Counted from the first letter of the stretch, positions 17,360 through 26,617 are shown. The stretch is 42,784 bases of DNA from Pseudomonadota bacterium (GCA_018821535.1 JAHJLV010000023.1:1-42784); one strand, 5' to 3'. Notes: generated by a model not told the origin, from the letters alone. A program made the numbers and translations.

Positions 17360-17974
17360 TTACAGCAGTTGATCGCTGTACAAACCGGCAGTTCTTTTCA
17401 CCACATCCATGATAAAGGCATTGATGGTTTCAGCGTCTTTTGTGGGATAATTTCTGAAGGTCAGCAAGATTCCGACCATGGATGCGATAAAGGAGCGCGA
17501 ATACAGTCTTGCCTGTGACGTTTCCACCCCATGCCGCACCAGAAGCTCCTGGAACAGGTCAAAGAAAACCTTGGTTGCAGAATCAAATTTTCCGGCAATG
17601 GAAATGCCCAGATTTTCCTTGAACATTAAATATGTCATCATCTGAAAGGCAGATTCATTTTTTATGATATATTCAATGAAACTGACTGCAAATTCCTCTA
17701 TGGACATGGGTTTTTCTTTCTGGATCAATATCTTGAAATTCTGAGTTGCAGAAGAGATTTCATGCAGGAAAGTTTCATAAAAAAGGTCTTCCTGACTGGG
17801 AAAATATCGGTATATGGTTGCAGGAGAAATTCCGGCTTCTTCAGCAACATCTCTCATCCCGACTTCATAAAACGGCCGTTTTGAGAAAAGCGCTGATGCA
17901 GATTCAATGACAATCTGTTTTCTGGCCTGTTTTTCTTTTTCTTTTAACTCTGCAAACTTGGATTCAATTGCCAC
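17360..17974 (-). CDS. TetR family transcriptional regulator
   Basis: 204 residues. The N-terminal helix-turn-helix is of the TetR/AcrR type: ESASALFSKRPFYEVGMRDV, then AEEAGISPATIYRYFPSQEDLFYETF. The rest is a ligand-binding all-helical domain. The start was set at a GTG (17974) because AGGGGGA lies six bases before it; the longer frame to 18001 has no ribosome site. It may control its own gene or the bat operon 165 bases downstream, but nothing in the sequence proves a target. Confidence 0.85.
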   Translation of the reverse strand: MAIESKFAELKEKEKQARKQIVIESASALFSKRPFYEVGMRDVAEEAGISPATIYRYFPSQEDLFYETFLHEISSATQNFKILIQKEKPMSIEEFAVSFIEYIIKNESAFQMMTYLMFKENLGISIAGKFDSATKVFFDLFQELLVRHGVETSQARLYSRSFIASMVGILLTFRNYPTKDAETINAFIMDVVKRTAGLYSDQLL

Positions 17975-18149
17975 CACGCATCCCCCTGCTGATATCCACA
18001 TTCTATATATTAATTATGTGAACTTAGCATGAGTATCATTATCTGACAAGGCAAAAAAGGCAATTGAAATCCGTGGTGCAAAAAGATCAGACATTGACGA
18101 AACACCGAAGAATTGATATGTTTTGACAACTGTTAATATTGAGAAAAAA

Positions 18150-18341
18150 ATGAATATGGAAAAAACGATCAACAGGGATGTTTTTGATTTTGAGATCGGC
18201 TATTTAATTAAAAGCCCCTGCCTCAACTGTGAAAACAAATCCAGGCTTCCCAAATGTCATGCAGACTGTCAGATTCTTGATATGATTCAGACCCGACTGG
18301 CAAGGGGTATTTCTTCCCAGGCATCTGCCTTGCGAAGCTGA
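18150..18341 (+). CDS. Small four-cysteine protein, probably metal-binding
   Basis: 63 residues. The middle holds CLNCENKSRLPKCHADC, that is C-x2-C-x8-C-x3-C, a spacing suited to one zinc or iron. It ends in a basic helix (DMIQTRLARGISS). The ATG at 18150 has GAG six bases before it; another ATG follows two codons later. Its function is not recognised. It lies between the tetR gene (divergent) and the HD-GYP gene, 165 bases from the latter. A run of nine C follows directly after its stop codon. Confidence 0.55.
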   Translation: MNMEKTINRDVFDFEIGYLIKSPCLNCENKSRLPKCHADCQILDMIQTRLARGISSQASALRS

Positions 18342-18506
18342 CCCCCCCCCTCATAAAAACCGGTTGAAATCTTTGCTTCCCATGTGTTAAAAAATTTTGA
18401 TAAAATACAAATTGAAAATTTGACTTTAAGTGCTGATGCTTATATGGTGACTGAGCTGACTAAATATCACAATTACTGTTAATTATACGCTATTTTGCAG
18501 GATTGA

Positions 18507-20426
18507 ATGATTCCTTTTATCCGTTTTTTTTACATTTCGCTTTTAAGTGTTTTCATATTATTTTCAAACAGTGCAGCTTTACAATCCAGAGAGATCAGAC
18601 CCGTTGCGCAAAACGGGGTGATTGATCTTGCGACATGGGATTTTAAAAAAGACGGCTCTGTTGCTTTAAAAGGTGAATGGCAGTTTTTTTGGAAACAATT
18701 GCTTATCGCAAAAGACCTGCCATCTGACCCGGCTCCTGCCACATCCCGATTTGCCAGACTGCCGGCCAAATGGAACCATTTTAAAATCGATCAAGAAAAC
18801 ATCGGTTCATACGGATACGGCACTTATACTTTGACCATGCTCCATAATCATGCCGGTATTCCGCTGGCGTTCAGAATAAAGGAAATGTCATCAGCCTATT
18901 CACTTTTTATTGATGGTCAATTGATCAGCTCAAACGGCAAAGTGGGAAAAACAAAAGAAGAAACGGTTCCTGAATATCGTCCGCTAACTGTTAATTTTAC
19001 ACCAACGGGCAATCAGACGCAGATCACCCTTCAAATTTCCAATTTCAATTTAAAAGAAGGCGGCCCCATTAAAGAAATCATTGTCGGCGATGTGCAGCAG
19101 ATTCATACCCAGAGCCTGAACTGGCAGGTCATCAATCTGATTCTGATCGGGTTGATCTTTTCCATAGGGCTGTACCATCTGCTGCTTTATATTCTTCTTG
19201 AAAAATACGTATCCCCTTTATATTTCGGTATTTTCTGCTGTCTGATTTCACTTAGAACTGCGCTGACCAATGACCGGATTCTGCATGTATTATGCCCCGG
19301 CATCAGTTGGGACATTCTGTTGAAGCTGGAATATCTGACCTTTTATCTGGCCGTTCCAATCTTTGTTTTATATATTGCATCTCTTTTTCCCAAAGAATTT
19401 TCCAGATGGCTGCTGATTTTGATCAATATCCTTGCAGCTGCGTCCAGCGCCGTTGTTATTTTCTATCCGCCAACTGTATTTTCGTATACCTTAAACATAT
19501 ATCAGATTTTCACCATTCTGACCGGTTGTTACCTGATCCGTGTATTTGTGCAGGCCCACAAAGCTGGCAGGGAAGGCACCCGGGTTATTTTTGTTGGATT
19601 TCTGATTTTATTTCTATGTGTTTTTTATGATATTTTAGGGGCCAATTATGTCATACAATCTGATTATACCCTGCATATCGGAATGTTTATTTTTATTTTT
19701 TCCCAGGCCTATTTACTGTCCTTAAAATTTTCCAAAGCCCTGAAACGGGTGGAAAAACAGAAAAACGAAATTATTGAAAGCCACAAACAATTTCAAAATT
19801 CCCGCATCGCCCTGATTTTAGGTCTTGCAAAGCTGGCTGAATACAGGGATGAAGATACCGGCTCCCACCTGGAACGTATACGGGAATACGCCAAAATCCT
19901 TGCCATCGAACTGTCTAAAAAGCAGGAATATACCGAATATATATCCCAGGATTATATTAATGATTTATATCAGTCTTCAATTCTTCACGATATCGGCAAA
20001 ATCGGTATTCCGGATGCGGTTTTGTTAAAGCCCGGCAAATTAACCCCGGAAGAATTTGACATTATCAAAACCCATACCACTATTGGCGGCGATGCTATTG
20101 CGGCCATTGAATCCAACAGCAAGGTCCGCTCATTTTTAACCCTGGGCAGAAATATTGCCTATTCTCACCATGAAAAATGGAATGGCCAGGGATATCCCAA
20201 AGGATTAAAAGGGCATCAGATTCCATTATCTGCAAGAATTGTCGCCATTGCGGATGTTTACGATGCATTAACCTCGGAAAGACCCTATAAAAAAGCATTT
20301 TCCCATGAAAAATCCGTTGAGATTATTTTAAAGGACAGCAGCACCCATTTTGATCCGGATATCATCGAGATTTTTAAAAAGCTGGCCCCGCAGTTTCAGC
20401 GCATCCGGAAAAATTATTTCGATTGA
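18507..20426 (+). CDS. 7TMR-DISM receptor with HD-GYP c-di-GMP phosphodiesterase domain
   Basis: 639 residues. A signal peptide 1-24 is followed by a periplasmic DISM-type jelly-roll domain about 35-190, with IDLATWDFKKDGSVALKGEW and ISNFNLKEGGPI. Seven membrane helices lie about 205-415, then a coiled-coil linker, then the HD-GYP domain about 430-620. The catalytic motifs are present: HDIGKIGIPDAVLLKPGKL, HHEKWNGQGYPKGLKG and IADVYDALTSERPYK. It should break down c-di-GMP in response to an extracellular signal. It ends 12 bases from the convergent heme O synthase gene. The promoter should lie in the AT-rich 18350-18500 stretch. Confidence 0.93.
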   Translation: MIPFIRFFYISLLSVFILFSNSAALQSREIRPVAQNGVIDLATWDFKKDGSVALKGEWQFFWKQLLIAKDLPSDPAPATSRFARLPAKWNHFKIDQENIGSYGYGTYTLTMLHNHAGIPLAFRIKEMSSAYSLFIDGQLISSNGKVGKTKEETVPEYRPLTVNFTPTGNQTQITLQISNFNLKEGGPIKEIIVGDVQQIHTQSLNWQVINLILIGLIFSIGLYHLLLYILLEKYVSPLYFGIFCCLISLRTALTNDRILHVLCPGISWDILLKLEYLTFYLAVPIFVLYIASLFPKEFSRWLLILINILAAASSAVVIFYPPTVFSYTLNIYQIFTILTGCYLIRVFVQAHKAGREGTRVIFVGFLILFLCVFYDILGANYVIQSDYTLHIGMFIFIFSQAYLLSLKFSKALKRVEKQKNEIIESHKQFQNSRIALILGLAKLAEYRDEDTGSHLERIREYAKILAIELSKKQEYTEYISQDYINDLYQSSILHDIGKIGIPDAVLLKPGKLTPEEFDIIKTHTTIGGDAIAAIESNSKVRSFLTLGRNIAYSHHEKWNGQGYPKGLKGHQIPLSARIVAIADVYDALTSERPYKKAFSHEKSVEIILKDSSTHFDPDIIEIFKKLAPQFQRIRKNYFD

Positions 20427-20438
20427 CACATCCGTTTT

Positions 20439-21320
20439 CTATAAAAAGACTTTATCACCGATGCCTGCTGCCATAAAAAAAAGCATGGACAAATTTATGG
20501 CCACAAAAGCAGATACCGCATTTGTTTTTTTCTGCCGGAACATCATAATCGCAAGAACAGACAATATACCCATTGAATTGAGTCCTGTCGCAACAGACAG
20601 CAACGTATTGCTGATCGGTCCTGACAAAAGGAACAGGAGAATGGCAAGACTGTAAAGACTTGTCCAGATTAATACCTGGAGCTTGATTTGGGTATTTGAA
20701 AACACTTGGGTAAAACAAGGGAAACTTTTTTTATTTTGTGCACTGTTCAGATGTTTTCTGCGCTTTAAAAGGACAATAAAAAAATGAGGAATCTGCCATA
20801 AACCAAAGATTCCCATAATCAAAAGGATTTCTTTTGCCATCCAGCTTTTTCCCATACTGGCCCAGCCGATCAAAGGCGGCAGCATCCCTGTGAGGCTGCC
20901 TGGAATAATTGCCAGCAAAGAATATTTTTTTAAAGGAGTATACAGGCCGTTATAGCAGACCACAGCCAGACATCCGAAAAAAAATGCACTGGGCCCATAA
21001 AAAAAAGCAAGGCCTGAAAGACCTGCTCCAGTCATAAGGACACATAGACAGACCGCATGATACAGCGGCAGTTTTTTTCGGGGCAGCGACCGGTTACAGG
21101 TTCGCAAAAAATGTCTGTCATAGTCTTGATCCTGAATATTGTTCAAGACCGCACTGCCGCAGGCAAGGATAAAAACAATAACGCCCAGGCCAAAAGAATC
21201 CGGACCAATTTTCTGATCTGCCATGACCTGGCCGAAAACTGCAGACAGAGAGATGAATGCGCACAGGTTCGGTTTTAACAGTTCGATATAGTCAGACAGA
21301 CAAAAAGATTTACCATTCAT
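20439..21320 (-). CDS. ctaB: Heme O synthase (protoheme IX farnesyltransferase)
   Basis: UbiA-family prenyltransferase of 293 residues with about eight to nine membrane helices. It carries the Asp-rich site LNNIQDQDYDRHFLRTCNRSLP and the second loop YTPLKKYSLLAIIPGSLTG, both typical of CtaB/CyoE. It attaches a farnesyl group to heme b to make heme O for the oxidase encoded just upstream. Last gene of the cox operon. The ATG at 21320 overlaps the subunit II gene by 11 bases; an ATG at 21344 is also possible and neither has an ideal ribosome site. No heme A synthase (CtaA) is in the window. Confidence 0.9.
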   Translation of the reverse strand: MNGKSFCLSDYIELLKPNLCAFISLSAVFGQVMADQKIGPDSFGLGVIVFILACGSAVLNNIQDQDYDRHFLRTCNRSLPRKKLPLYHAVCLCVLMTGAGLSGLAFFYGPSAFFFGCLAVVCYNGLYTPLKKYSLLAIIPGSLTGMLPPLIGWASMGKSWMAKEILLIMGIFGLWQIPHFFIVLLKRRKHLNSAQNKKSFPCFTQVFSNTQIKLQVLIWTSLYSLAILLFLLSGPISNTLLSVATGLNSMGILSVLAIMMFRQKKTNAVSAFVAINLSMLFFMAAGIGDKVFL

Positions 21321-21921
21321 CTTCCTGGGCCACCCATGCTTCATATTTTTCTTTTGACACCACTTTGACCACCCCGGTCATGTCTGCATGGCCGGTACCG
21401 CAAAATTCCGTGCACTGGAAAAAAAATTCACCTTCTTTTTCCGGCAGAAACCAGGCATAGGTATAAATTCCCTTGACGGCATCCACCTTGATGCGAAATG
21501 CCGGAATATACATACTGTGAATGGCATCTGTTGAGGTAATATTCAGTTTTACAGGCGTTCCCACAGGCACCACAATTTCATTTTCAGTTTCTTTATCGTT
21601 GGGATAATAAAACAGCCAGGAAAAAGACTGCCCGATGACCTCAATCTCAAGTGCGCCTTGCGGCACATTTCTCAAGCCAGTGTAAGACTGCCATCCGGAT
21701 ATAAACATGGCAATGGCAATAAACGCCGGTACGATAATCCACACGGTTTCCAGCAGCAAATTTCCCCTTATATCCGCCGGGACAGGATGTCTGCTTCGGC
21801 GGTAACGAACAACAAACCAGATCATTACCAGTGTCATTGCAAAAAGAAAAATAAAAGAAAAGCCGATAATAAAATAAAAAGACTGATCCACCAGGGTAAC
21901 TGGATTAATAATGGTATTCAT
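21310..21921 (-). CDS. coxB: Cytochrome c oxidase subunit II
   Basis: 203 residues. Two membrane helices lie about 15-38 and 58-78, then a cupredoxin domain. The CuA ligands are intact: the His of DAIHSMYIP and the cluster CTEFCGTGHADM (two Cys, His, Met, plus Glu). This shows it accepts electrons from a cytochrome c and is not a quinol oxidase subunit. There is no fused cytochrome c domain, so it is not the caa3 type at the protein level. The gene lies after subunit IV with nine bases between, an order that differs from the common II-I-III-IV. Confidence 0.95.
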   Translation of the reverse strand: MNTIINPVTLVDQSFYFIIGFSFIFLFAMTLVMIWFVVRYRRSRHPVPADIRGNLLLETVWIIVPAFIAIAMFISGWQSYTGLRNVPQGALEIEVIGQSFSWLFYYPNDKETENEIVVPVGTPVKLNITSTDAIHSMYIPAFRIKVDAVKGIYTYAWFLPEKEGEFFFQCTEFCGTGHADMTGVVKVVSKEKYEAWVAQEDEW

Positions 21922-21930
21922 TTTTTAACC

Positions 21931-22218
21931 TCATCTGAATCCAACATCCCAAAACATGAAGCTGATCATAATTCCCAGAAAAAAAAGGGTGCTTAAAAAT
22001 GAGTACACCAGTACCCGGCTTTCATATTTCAAATGCATGAAAAACAAAAGGACCAGACTTCCTTTAAGGGATGCGATGAACAACGCAATCCAGACATTTA
22101 ATTTTCCAAAATCCACACAGGACACCCCGACGGTAATGGCAGTGAGGATCAGCAGTCCACAAAGCACTGCAGCAAGGGTTTTGTAATCAAAAATATGGGT
22201 GTCAGGTTTTTTTTCCAT
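21931..22218 (-). CDS. Cytochrome oxidase subunit IV (prokaryotic COX4 type)
   Basis: 95 residues with three membrane helices and the motif WIALFIASLKGSLVLLFFMHL, shared by bacterial oxidase subunit IV proteins. It sits in the oxidase operon, nine bases after subunit III and nine before subunit II. It is an accessory subunit that stabilises the complex. Confidence 0.85.
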   Translation of the reverse strand: MEKKPDTHIFDYKTLAAVLCGLLILTAITVGVSCVDFGKLNVWIALFIASLKGSLVLLFFMHLKYESRVLVYSFLSTLFFLGIMISFMFWDVGFR

Positions 22219-22227
22219 GTTTTTTTC

Positions 22228-22824
22228 CTAAACCACCAGATAAAATAAGGGAAAAACAAATATCCAGATCAAATCCACCAGATGCCAGTATAATCCGGAG
22301 TTTTCAAGCAGTGCAAAACGGGTCGGGGTGATTTTTTCAATTTTTACACACACAAGACTGACCAGCAGAAGTACCATTCCGATAATAATATGAATACTGT
22401 GCAGGCCGGTAATCATATAATACAGACCGAAAAAAATATTCTGGCCTTCAGGTCCCTCTGCAAGTTTTTCAGATCCGGGGAAAATATCGTTCGCAACCTT
22501 GTGGCTCCACTCAAAATATTTATTGATCAAAAATACCAGACCGCAGATCAAGGCCACCCCAAGCCCTGCCAGGGTTCTTTTTTGTTGATTGCGCTGCACA
22601 GCTGTTATGGACGCTGCCACAGCAAAGCTTGATATCAGCAGAATAACTGTATTGACAACACCGAACAATTGATCCAGTTCTTTTCCACCGGCCACAAACT
22701 CGCTGGTATATCTGGCAAAATATACCGCATACAGGACAAACAACCCGCCAAAAAGGAAAATTTCCGTATACAGAAACAGCCACATGCCCAGCTTTTTGCC
22801 GGATTCGTCTGAATGCGAAGACAT
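22228..22824 (-). CDS. coxC: Cytochrome c oxidase subunit III
   Basis: 198 residues with five membrane helices, the short form of subunit III. It starts GKKLGMWLFLYTEIFLFGGLF and has GLYYMITGLHSIHIIIGM and the ending SGLYWHLVDLIWIFVFPLFY, all conserved. Its ATG directly follows the stop codon of subunit I with no gap, so translation is coupled. It stabilises proton uptake in the catalytic subunit. Confidence 0.95.
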   Translation of the reverse strand: MSSHSDESGKKLGMWLFLYTEIFLFGGLFVLYAVYFARYTSEFVAGGKELDQLFGVVNTVILLISSFAVAASITAVQRNQQKRTLAGLGVALICGLVFLINKYFEWSHKVANDIFPGSEKLAEGPEGQNIFFGLYYMITGLHSIHIIIGMVLLLVSLVCVKIEKITPTRFALLENSGLYWHLVDLIWIFVFPLFYLVV

Positions 22825-24456
22825 CTATTCTTTCGTCTCCTTTGAATAGCGTTCAACCACCCCGGTAAAATCATAGGGGTATTTCAATATTTCAGGCTCG
22901 GAAATAAAATTATGCAGCGGCGGCGGAGATGGTGTCTGCCACTCCAAAGTGGTTCCGCCCCAGGGATCGGAAGATGCATTCCTGGGCTTTCTCAAGGTGA
23001 ATAAAAGGTTCATGATCATCAAAAACATACCGATGATCATGAATGCCGCACCAAATCCGGCCAGAAAATTCCCGGTTTCATACCGGGGCAGATAATCAAA
23101 ATATCGTCTGGGCATCCCCTGAAGACCCAGAATAAACATGGGAACATAATGAAACATGAATCCGCCGGTCAAAAGCGCAGCCCCGATATAGGCCCGTTTA
23201 AAATTGTACATGCGCCCGAACATTTTGGGCCACCAGTAATGCAGGGCGGCAAAAAACGCAAACCCGGTTCCCCCGAACATGGTGAAATGGAAATGGGCCA
23301 CTACAAAATGGGTGTCATGGACATGGATATTGGTTCCGGCAGCGCCCAGAACAAGACCGGTCAAACCGCCTACCGAAAAAAGATAAATAAAGCACAGGGA
23401 TAAAAACAAGGGCGGCGCCATCTGAATTGCACCCTTATACAGGGTGGATACCCATGAAAACACTTTTATGGCTGACGGGATTGCCACCACAAAGGTTAAA
23501 AGGGAAAACACAAAAACTGCCGTGTCACTCATGCCGCTGGCATACATGTGATGGGCCCACACCAGGGAACCGGCCACGGCAATCGCCATGGACGATGCCA
23601 CAATGGCCTTGTAACCGAAAATGGATTTTCTGGCAAACACCGGAATAATTTCTGATATCACCCCCATGCCGGGCAGAATCATTATATACACTGCCGGATG
23701 GGAATACATCCAGAACAGATGCTGATACAGAATCGGGTCCCCGCCCTTGGCCGGATCAAACAGACCCACCCCGACATATCTTTCCACCATCACCAGTAGC
23801 AGAGTGATGGAAACCACAGGGGTCGCTAAAAGCTGAACCCAGGCAGTGGCGTAAAGACTCCATGTAAATAACGGAATCTGCATCCAGCCCATTAACGAAT
23901 GTCGCATCCGGTGAATGGTGGTGATAAAATTCAAACCTGTCAGCATGGACGACAACCCCAGAACAAATGCTGCAAAAACTGCCGTGGAGACATTGGTGTG
24001 TGTAGAAATGGAAAACGGCACATAAAATGTCCATCCGGTATCCGGGAACCCGTCTGAAAACAGCGAAAGGATGGCGATAATACCGCCGGCCATATACAGA
24101 TACCATGACAGCAGATTCAGTTTCGGGAAAAAAACATCATCTGTACCGATCTGTATGGGTAAAAAAAAATTGCCGAATATTGCAGGCAGCGCCGGAATAA
24201 TGAATAAAAAAATCATGATGACGCCGTGAAGGGTAAACAGCGAATTATACACCTGGGCGCTGACAAAAGTTTGCCCCGGAAACATCAACTCAAGCCGGAT
24301 CAGTCCACCCAGAAGGATGGCCAGAAAAAACCAGAACAGAATTGAAAACAGGTACATCAGGCTGATGCGCTTGTGATCCGTTGTTATCAGCCAGGAAAGG
24401 ATGCCTTTATATCGGGCAGGTGCGGGTGTTTCAAAAAATGATTGCGTTATATCCAT
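22825..24456 (-). CDS. coxA: Cytochrome c oxidase subunit I, A2-type heme-copper oxidase
   Basis: 543 residues with 12 membrane helices. The heme and copper ligands are visible: LFTLHGVIMIF, the CuB region MYSHPAVYIMILPGMG, AHHMYASGM, and HDTHFVVAHFHFTMFGG. In helix VI the motif is YSHPAVY, not GHPEVY. The D-channel glutamate is therefore replaced by the Tyr-Ser pair that defines the A2 subfamily. The enzyme reduces O2 to water and pumps protons. The start at 24456 has GGGGAT before it; an ATG at 24495 is also open. Gene order (I, III, IV, II, heme O synthase) is unusual. In an anaerobe it likely serves oxygen removal or microaerobic respiration. Confidence 0.95.
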   Translation of the reverse strand: MDITQSFFETPAPARYKGILSWLITTDHKRISLMYLFSILFWFFLAILLGGLIRLELMFPGQTFVSAQVYNSLFTLHGVIMIFLFIIPALPAIFGNFFLPIQIGTDDVFFPKLNLLSWYLYMAGGIIAILSLFSDGFPDTGWTFYVPFSISTHTNVSTAVFAAFVLGLSSMLTGLNFITTIHRMRHSLMGWMQIPLFTWSLYATAWVQLLATPVVSITLLLVMVERYVGVGLFDPAKGGDPILYQHLFWMYSHPAVYIMILPGMGVISEIIPVFARKSIFGYKAIVASSMAIAVAGSLVWAHHMYASGMSDTAVFVFSLLTFVVAIPSAIKVFSWVSTLYKGAIQMAPPLFLSLCFIYLFSVGGLTGLVLGAAGTNIHVHDTHFVVAHFHFTMFGGTGFAFFAALHYWWPKMFGRMYNFKRAYIGAALLTGGFMFHYVPMFILGLQGMPRRYFDYLPRYETGNFLAGFGAAFMIIGMFLMIMNLLFTLRKPRNASSDPWGGTTLEWQTPSPPPLHNFISEPEILKYPYDFTGVVERYSKETKE

Positions 24457-24521
24457 AGATCCCCACAGGCGATTATCCATATGAAAAACAGGCATTCGCC
24501 CTTATCTGTCTCATGAAACAT

Positions 24522-25376
24522 TTATGTCTTTTTTTTCCTGTCTCTTTTAGACGGATAGACCAGAAAAACAATAAAAGCGGCCAGCAGAACAAGAATCGCA
24601 CTTCCGGCTATTCTGAAGGTTCTGAACACATAGGTTCTGTTTTCCGGATCATAACCGAAACAAAAAGACAGTACCCGGCTTTTGATGGAAACTCCGGGTT
24701 CTCCTTTTTCCGCCTCACTGATGGCCATCCCCAGATCAAAGGGAAGAAAACCGGGGCCGTAAAGATACCGGATAATCCTCCCGTCTCCGGCCAGAACAAT
24801 CAAAGCGGATGGATGAATATAAAAATGAGGCGCTTTTTTAAAAAAATAATACCCCAGAGAATCGGTCAATTTGCGGATATTGTCGCTATCACCGGTCAAA
24901 TAATACCAGTTTTTAAAATCAAATTCCCGGGTGATCAAATGGGTAAAATTGTGCTTGGCTTCAGCTGCATACGTAGAATCCTCATCATCGGCAAAACTGA
25001 AAGTAACAATATTAAAATCTTTGCCCGGCATCTGACCGACTTCATTCAGCGCCCTGGCAAGATCTGCCTGGAGAAAATTGCACACAGCAGTGCATGAAAA
25101 GAAAATGGGCAGAAGAACCACAGGCTTGTCAAAGACCTGTTCCAGTTGAATGCTCCTGCCTGCTGAATCTGCAAAAACAGTATCCAGCGCTGCAAATTCA
25201 CCCGTGCGCTCATCAACCCTTACCTGCCCGATGTCAACAGGTTCCCGCGCCTGCTGTAAAGTCACCATCATTTTTGAATGATCATGACTCTCTGTGTCTG
25301 CACGGGCTGATCCGGTCTGAGTAAAGATCAGCCCGGCACACACAAAATAAATAAAGGTCTTTACTGCCTGAATCAT
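24522..25376 (-). CDS. SCO1/SenC-like copper chaperone with C-terminal membrane anchor
   Basis: 284 residues. A signal peptide ends near SARA. Then comes a thioredoxin-like SCO domain with the copper-binding CTAVC in FFSCTAVCNF and the distant His in HPSALIVL. A membrane helix near 255-275 is followed by a basic tail (KRDRKKK), so the domain is tethered on the periplasmic side by its C-terminus. SCO proteins deliver copper to the CuA site of subunit II. It lies directly before subunit I and five bases after the DOMON gene. Confidence 0.88.
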   Translation of the reverse strand: MIQAVKTFIYFVCAGLIFTQTGSARADTESHDHSKMMVTLQQAREPVDIGQVRVDERTGEFAALDTVFADSAGRSIQLEQVFDKPVVLLPIFFSCTAVCNFLQADLARALNEVGQMPGKDFNIVTFSFADDEDSTYAAEAKHNFTHLITREFDFKNWYYLTGDSDNIRKLTDSLGYYFFKKAPHFYIHPSALIVLAGDGRIIRYLYGPGFLPFDLGMAISEAEKGEPGVSIKSRVLSFCFGYDPENRTYVFRTFRIAGSAILVLLAAFIVFLVYPSKRDRKKKT

Positions 25377-25381
25377 ATTAC

Positions 25382-25927
25382 CTATTTAATCTTCTTATTT
25401 TCACCGGTAGAAAAATTCACGTCATAAACCGCCCGGTAGGGATGACGGCTCTTGAATGAATCTTTACCCGCACCATGGGCCAGCATAATCCGATACATGC
25501 CTTCTGTTTTAATCTCCTTGTCAAACTTGTCCTCTGTCTTCAGCGGCAAGGTAAAGGCAATGGTTGTGACCCCGTCTTTTTCAGAACCGGATGGATTCAG
25601 AACATCACTGGTGCCACCCAGTTCCGTGTCATTTTCATGCCCTCTTTTTCTGTTGCCGTAATGATCTTCAATCTTTGCCTTATCGTCTTTTGCTACTCCG
25701 ATAATAATATTGGCCCCTTCCATGACAGATTCAGGATCAAACCCAATGGCAACCCATCCTGTGGTTTTCGCAGACAACTGAACATGGATCTGATCTGCCT
25801 CAATGGTCCAGGAAAACTGCATATCCTTTGTATCAAGCGTGTGCTGATAGTCCATGGCAAAACTGCCTGAAGATAGTGTCACAAATAAAAACAACGATAT
25901 TACTGTAATTAAATACTGTTTTTTCAT
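25382..25927 (-). CDS. Periplasmic DOMON-domain protein, possible heme binder
   Basis: 181 residues. A signal peptide ends near SFAMDY. The rest is one DOMON-type beta sandwich with the pattern MQFSWTIEADQIHVQLSAKT, TGWVAIGFDPESVMEGANII and GMYRIMLAHGAG. Bacterial DOMON proteins often bind heme b or sugars and act in electron transfer. Placed in the oxidase operon, it could carry electrons or heme to the oxidase. No CxxCH cytochrome c motif is present. Thirty bases separate it from the DUF2231 gene, with AAGAGGAG as ribosome site. Confidence 0.75.
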   Translation of the reverse strand: MKKQYLITVISLFLFVTLSSGSFAMDYQHTLDTKDMQFSWTIEADQIHVQLSAKTTGWVAIGFDPESVMEGANIIIGVAKDDKAKIEDHYGNRKRGHENDTELGGTSDVLNPSGSEKDGVTTIAFTLPLKTEDKFDKEIKTEGMYRIMLAHGAGKDSFKSRHPYRAVYDVNFSTGENKKIK

Positions 25928-25957
25928 TTTTCAGATACTCCTCTTATTATCCATTTA

Positions 25958-26383
25958 TTATCCGTATTGAAGTTCTCCACCGGAAAATCCCAGTCCGATT
26001 GCCAGAACAATGATTAAAATATACAGCAAACTTGTTTTATCCAGCCTGGGGGATTCCGGATCATCAATATACGCAATGGTTGCCAGGACAATCGTCAAGG
26101 CCACAGCCAGTACCATCTTCAAAATGATTAAAAACTCCCACTGCCCGCCAAACGTATGCTGCCAGTCCAGGTATCCTGTAAAAACAGTGGGGAAAACACC
26201 CAGAAGCCCCAGGATAACACAATGATACCCAGTTTTTGCAAGAAATCTGAATTTCGGCAGAAAAGATACCATGCGAAAAGTCACCGCTCCCATCACCATC
26301 CCCATGGGAATATGCGTCAGTGCCGGATGCAGCGGATGCCTAAAACCGATGCTGTGTAAAAAATCAAAAATAGCCTGTGTCAT
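25958..26383 (-). CDS. DUF2231-like membrane protein heading the oxidase operon
   Basis: 141 residues with four membrane helices. The opening GFRHPLHPALTHIPMGMVMG is the HPxHPxxxHxP signature of DUF2231 proteins, whose paired His could bind heme. The function is not established. It is the first gene of the oxidase operon, and together with the DOMON protein it could form a small membrane electron-transfer pair; this is inference from neighbourhood. AGGTGA precedes the ATG. The divergent porin gene lies 421 bases away. Confidence 0.7.
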   Translation of the reverse strand: MTQAIFDFLHSIGFRHPLHPALTHIPMGMVMGAVTFRMVSFLPKFRFLAKTGYHCVILGLLGVFPTVFTGYLDWQHTFGGQWEFLIILKMVLAVALTIVLATIAYIDDPESPRLDKTSLLYILIIVLAIGLGFSGGELQYG

Positions 26384-26604
26384 AAGATCACCTATAATTA
26401 TGATTTGTGTTTTGATACTTAATGAAGCAAATCCTGTGCCGCATCTACATTAACCATGCATGTTTATTTTCGAAGATGCTTAAATACGTTTTAGTCTCAG
26501 ATTTAAGAATTTTTTTACTGTTTTTACAGACTACTTGCCAGGCCCGGACAAGTCAAGAAAATTTGACCGGAAATCCCCGGACACCGTCAACAAATCATCA
26601 ATCG

Positions 26605-26617
26605 GATAATCATTTTA
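26605..26617. promoter_or_regulatory. Fur-like half site between oxidase operon and porin
   Basis: GATAATCATTTTA resembles the right part of the Fur box consensus (11 of 13 bases), while the left part does not match. It lies about 110 bases upstream of the predicted porin start site. Weak on its own, noted because the porin may import an iron chelate. Confidence 0.2.

Noticed and set aside
20427..20438. Terminator between HD-GYP and heme O synthase genes
   Set aside because: Only 12 bases separate the two stop codons and no hairpin with T run is visible there.
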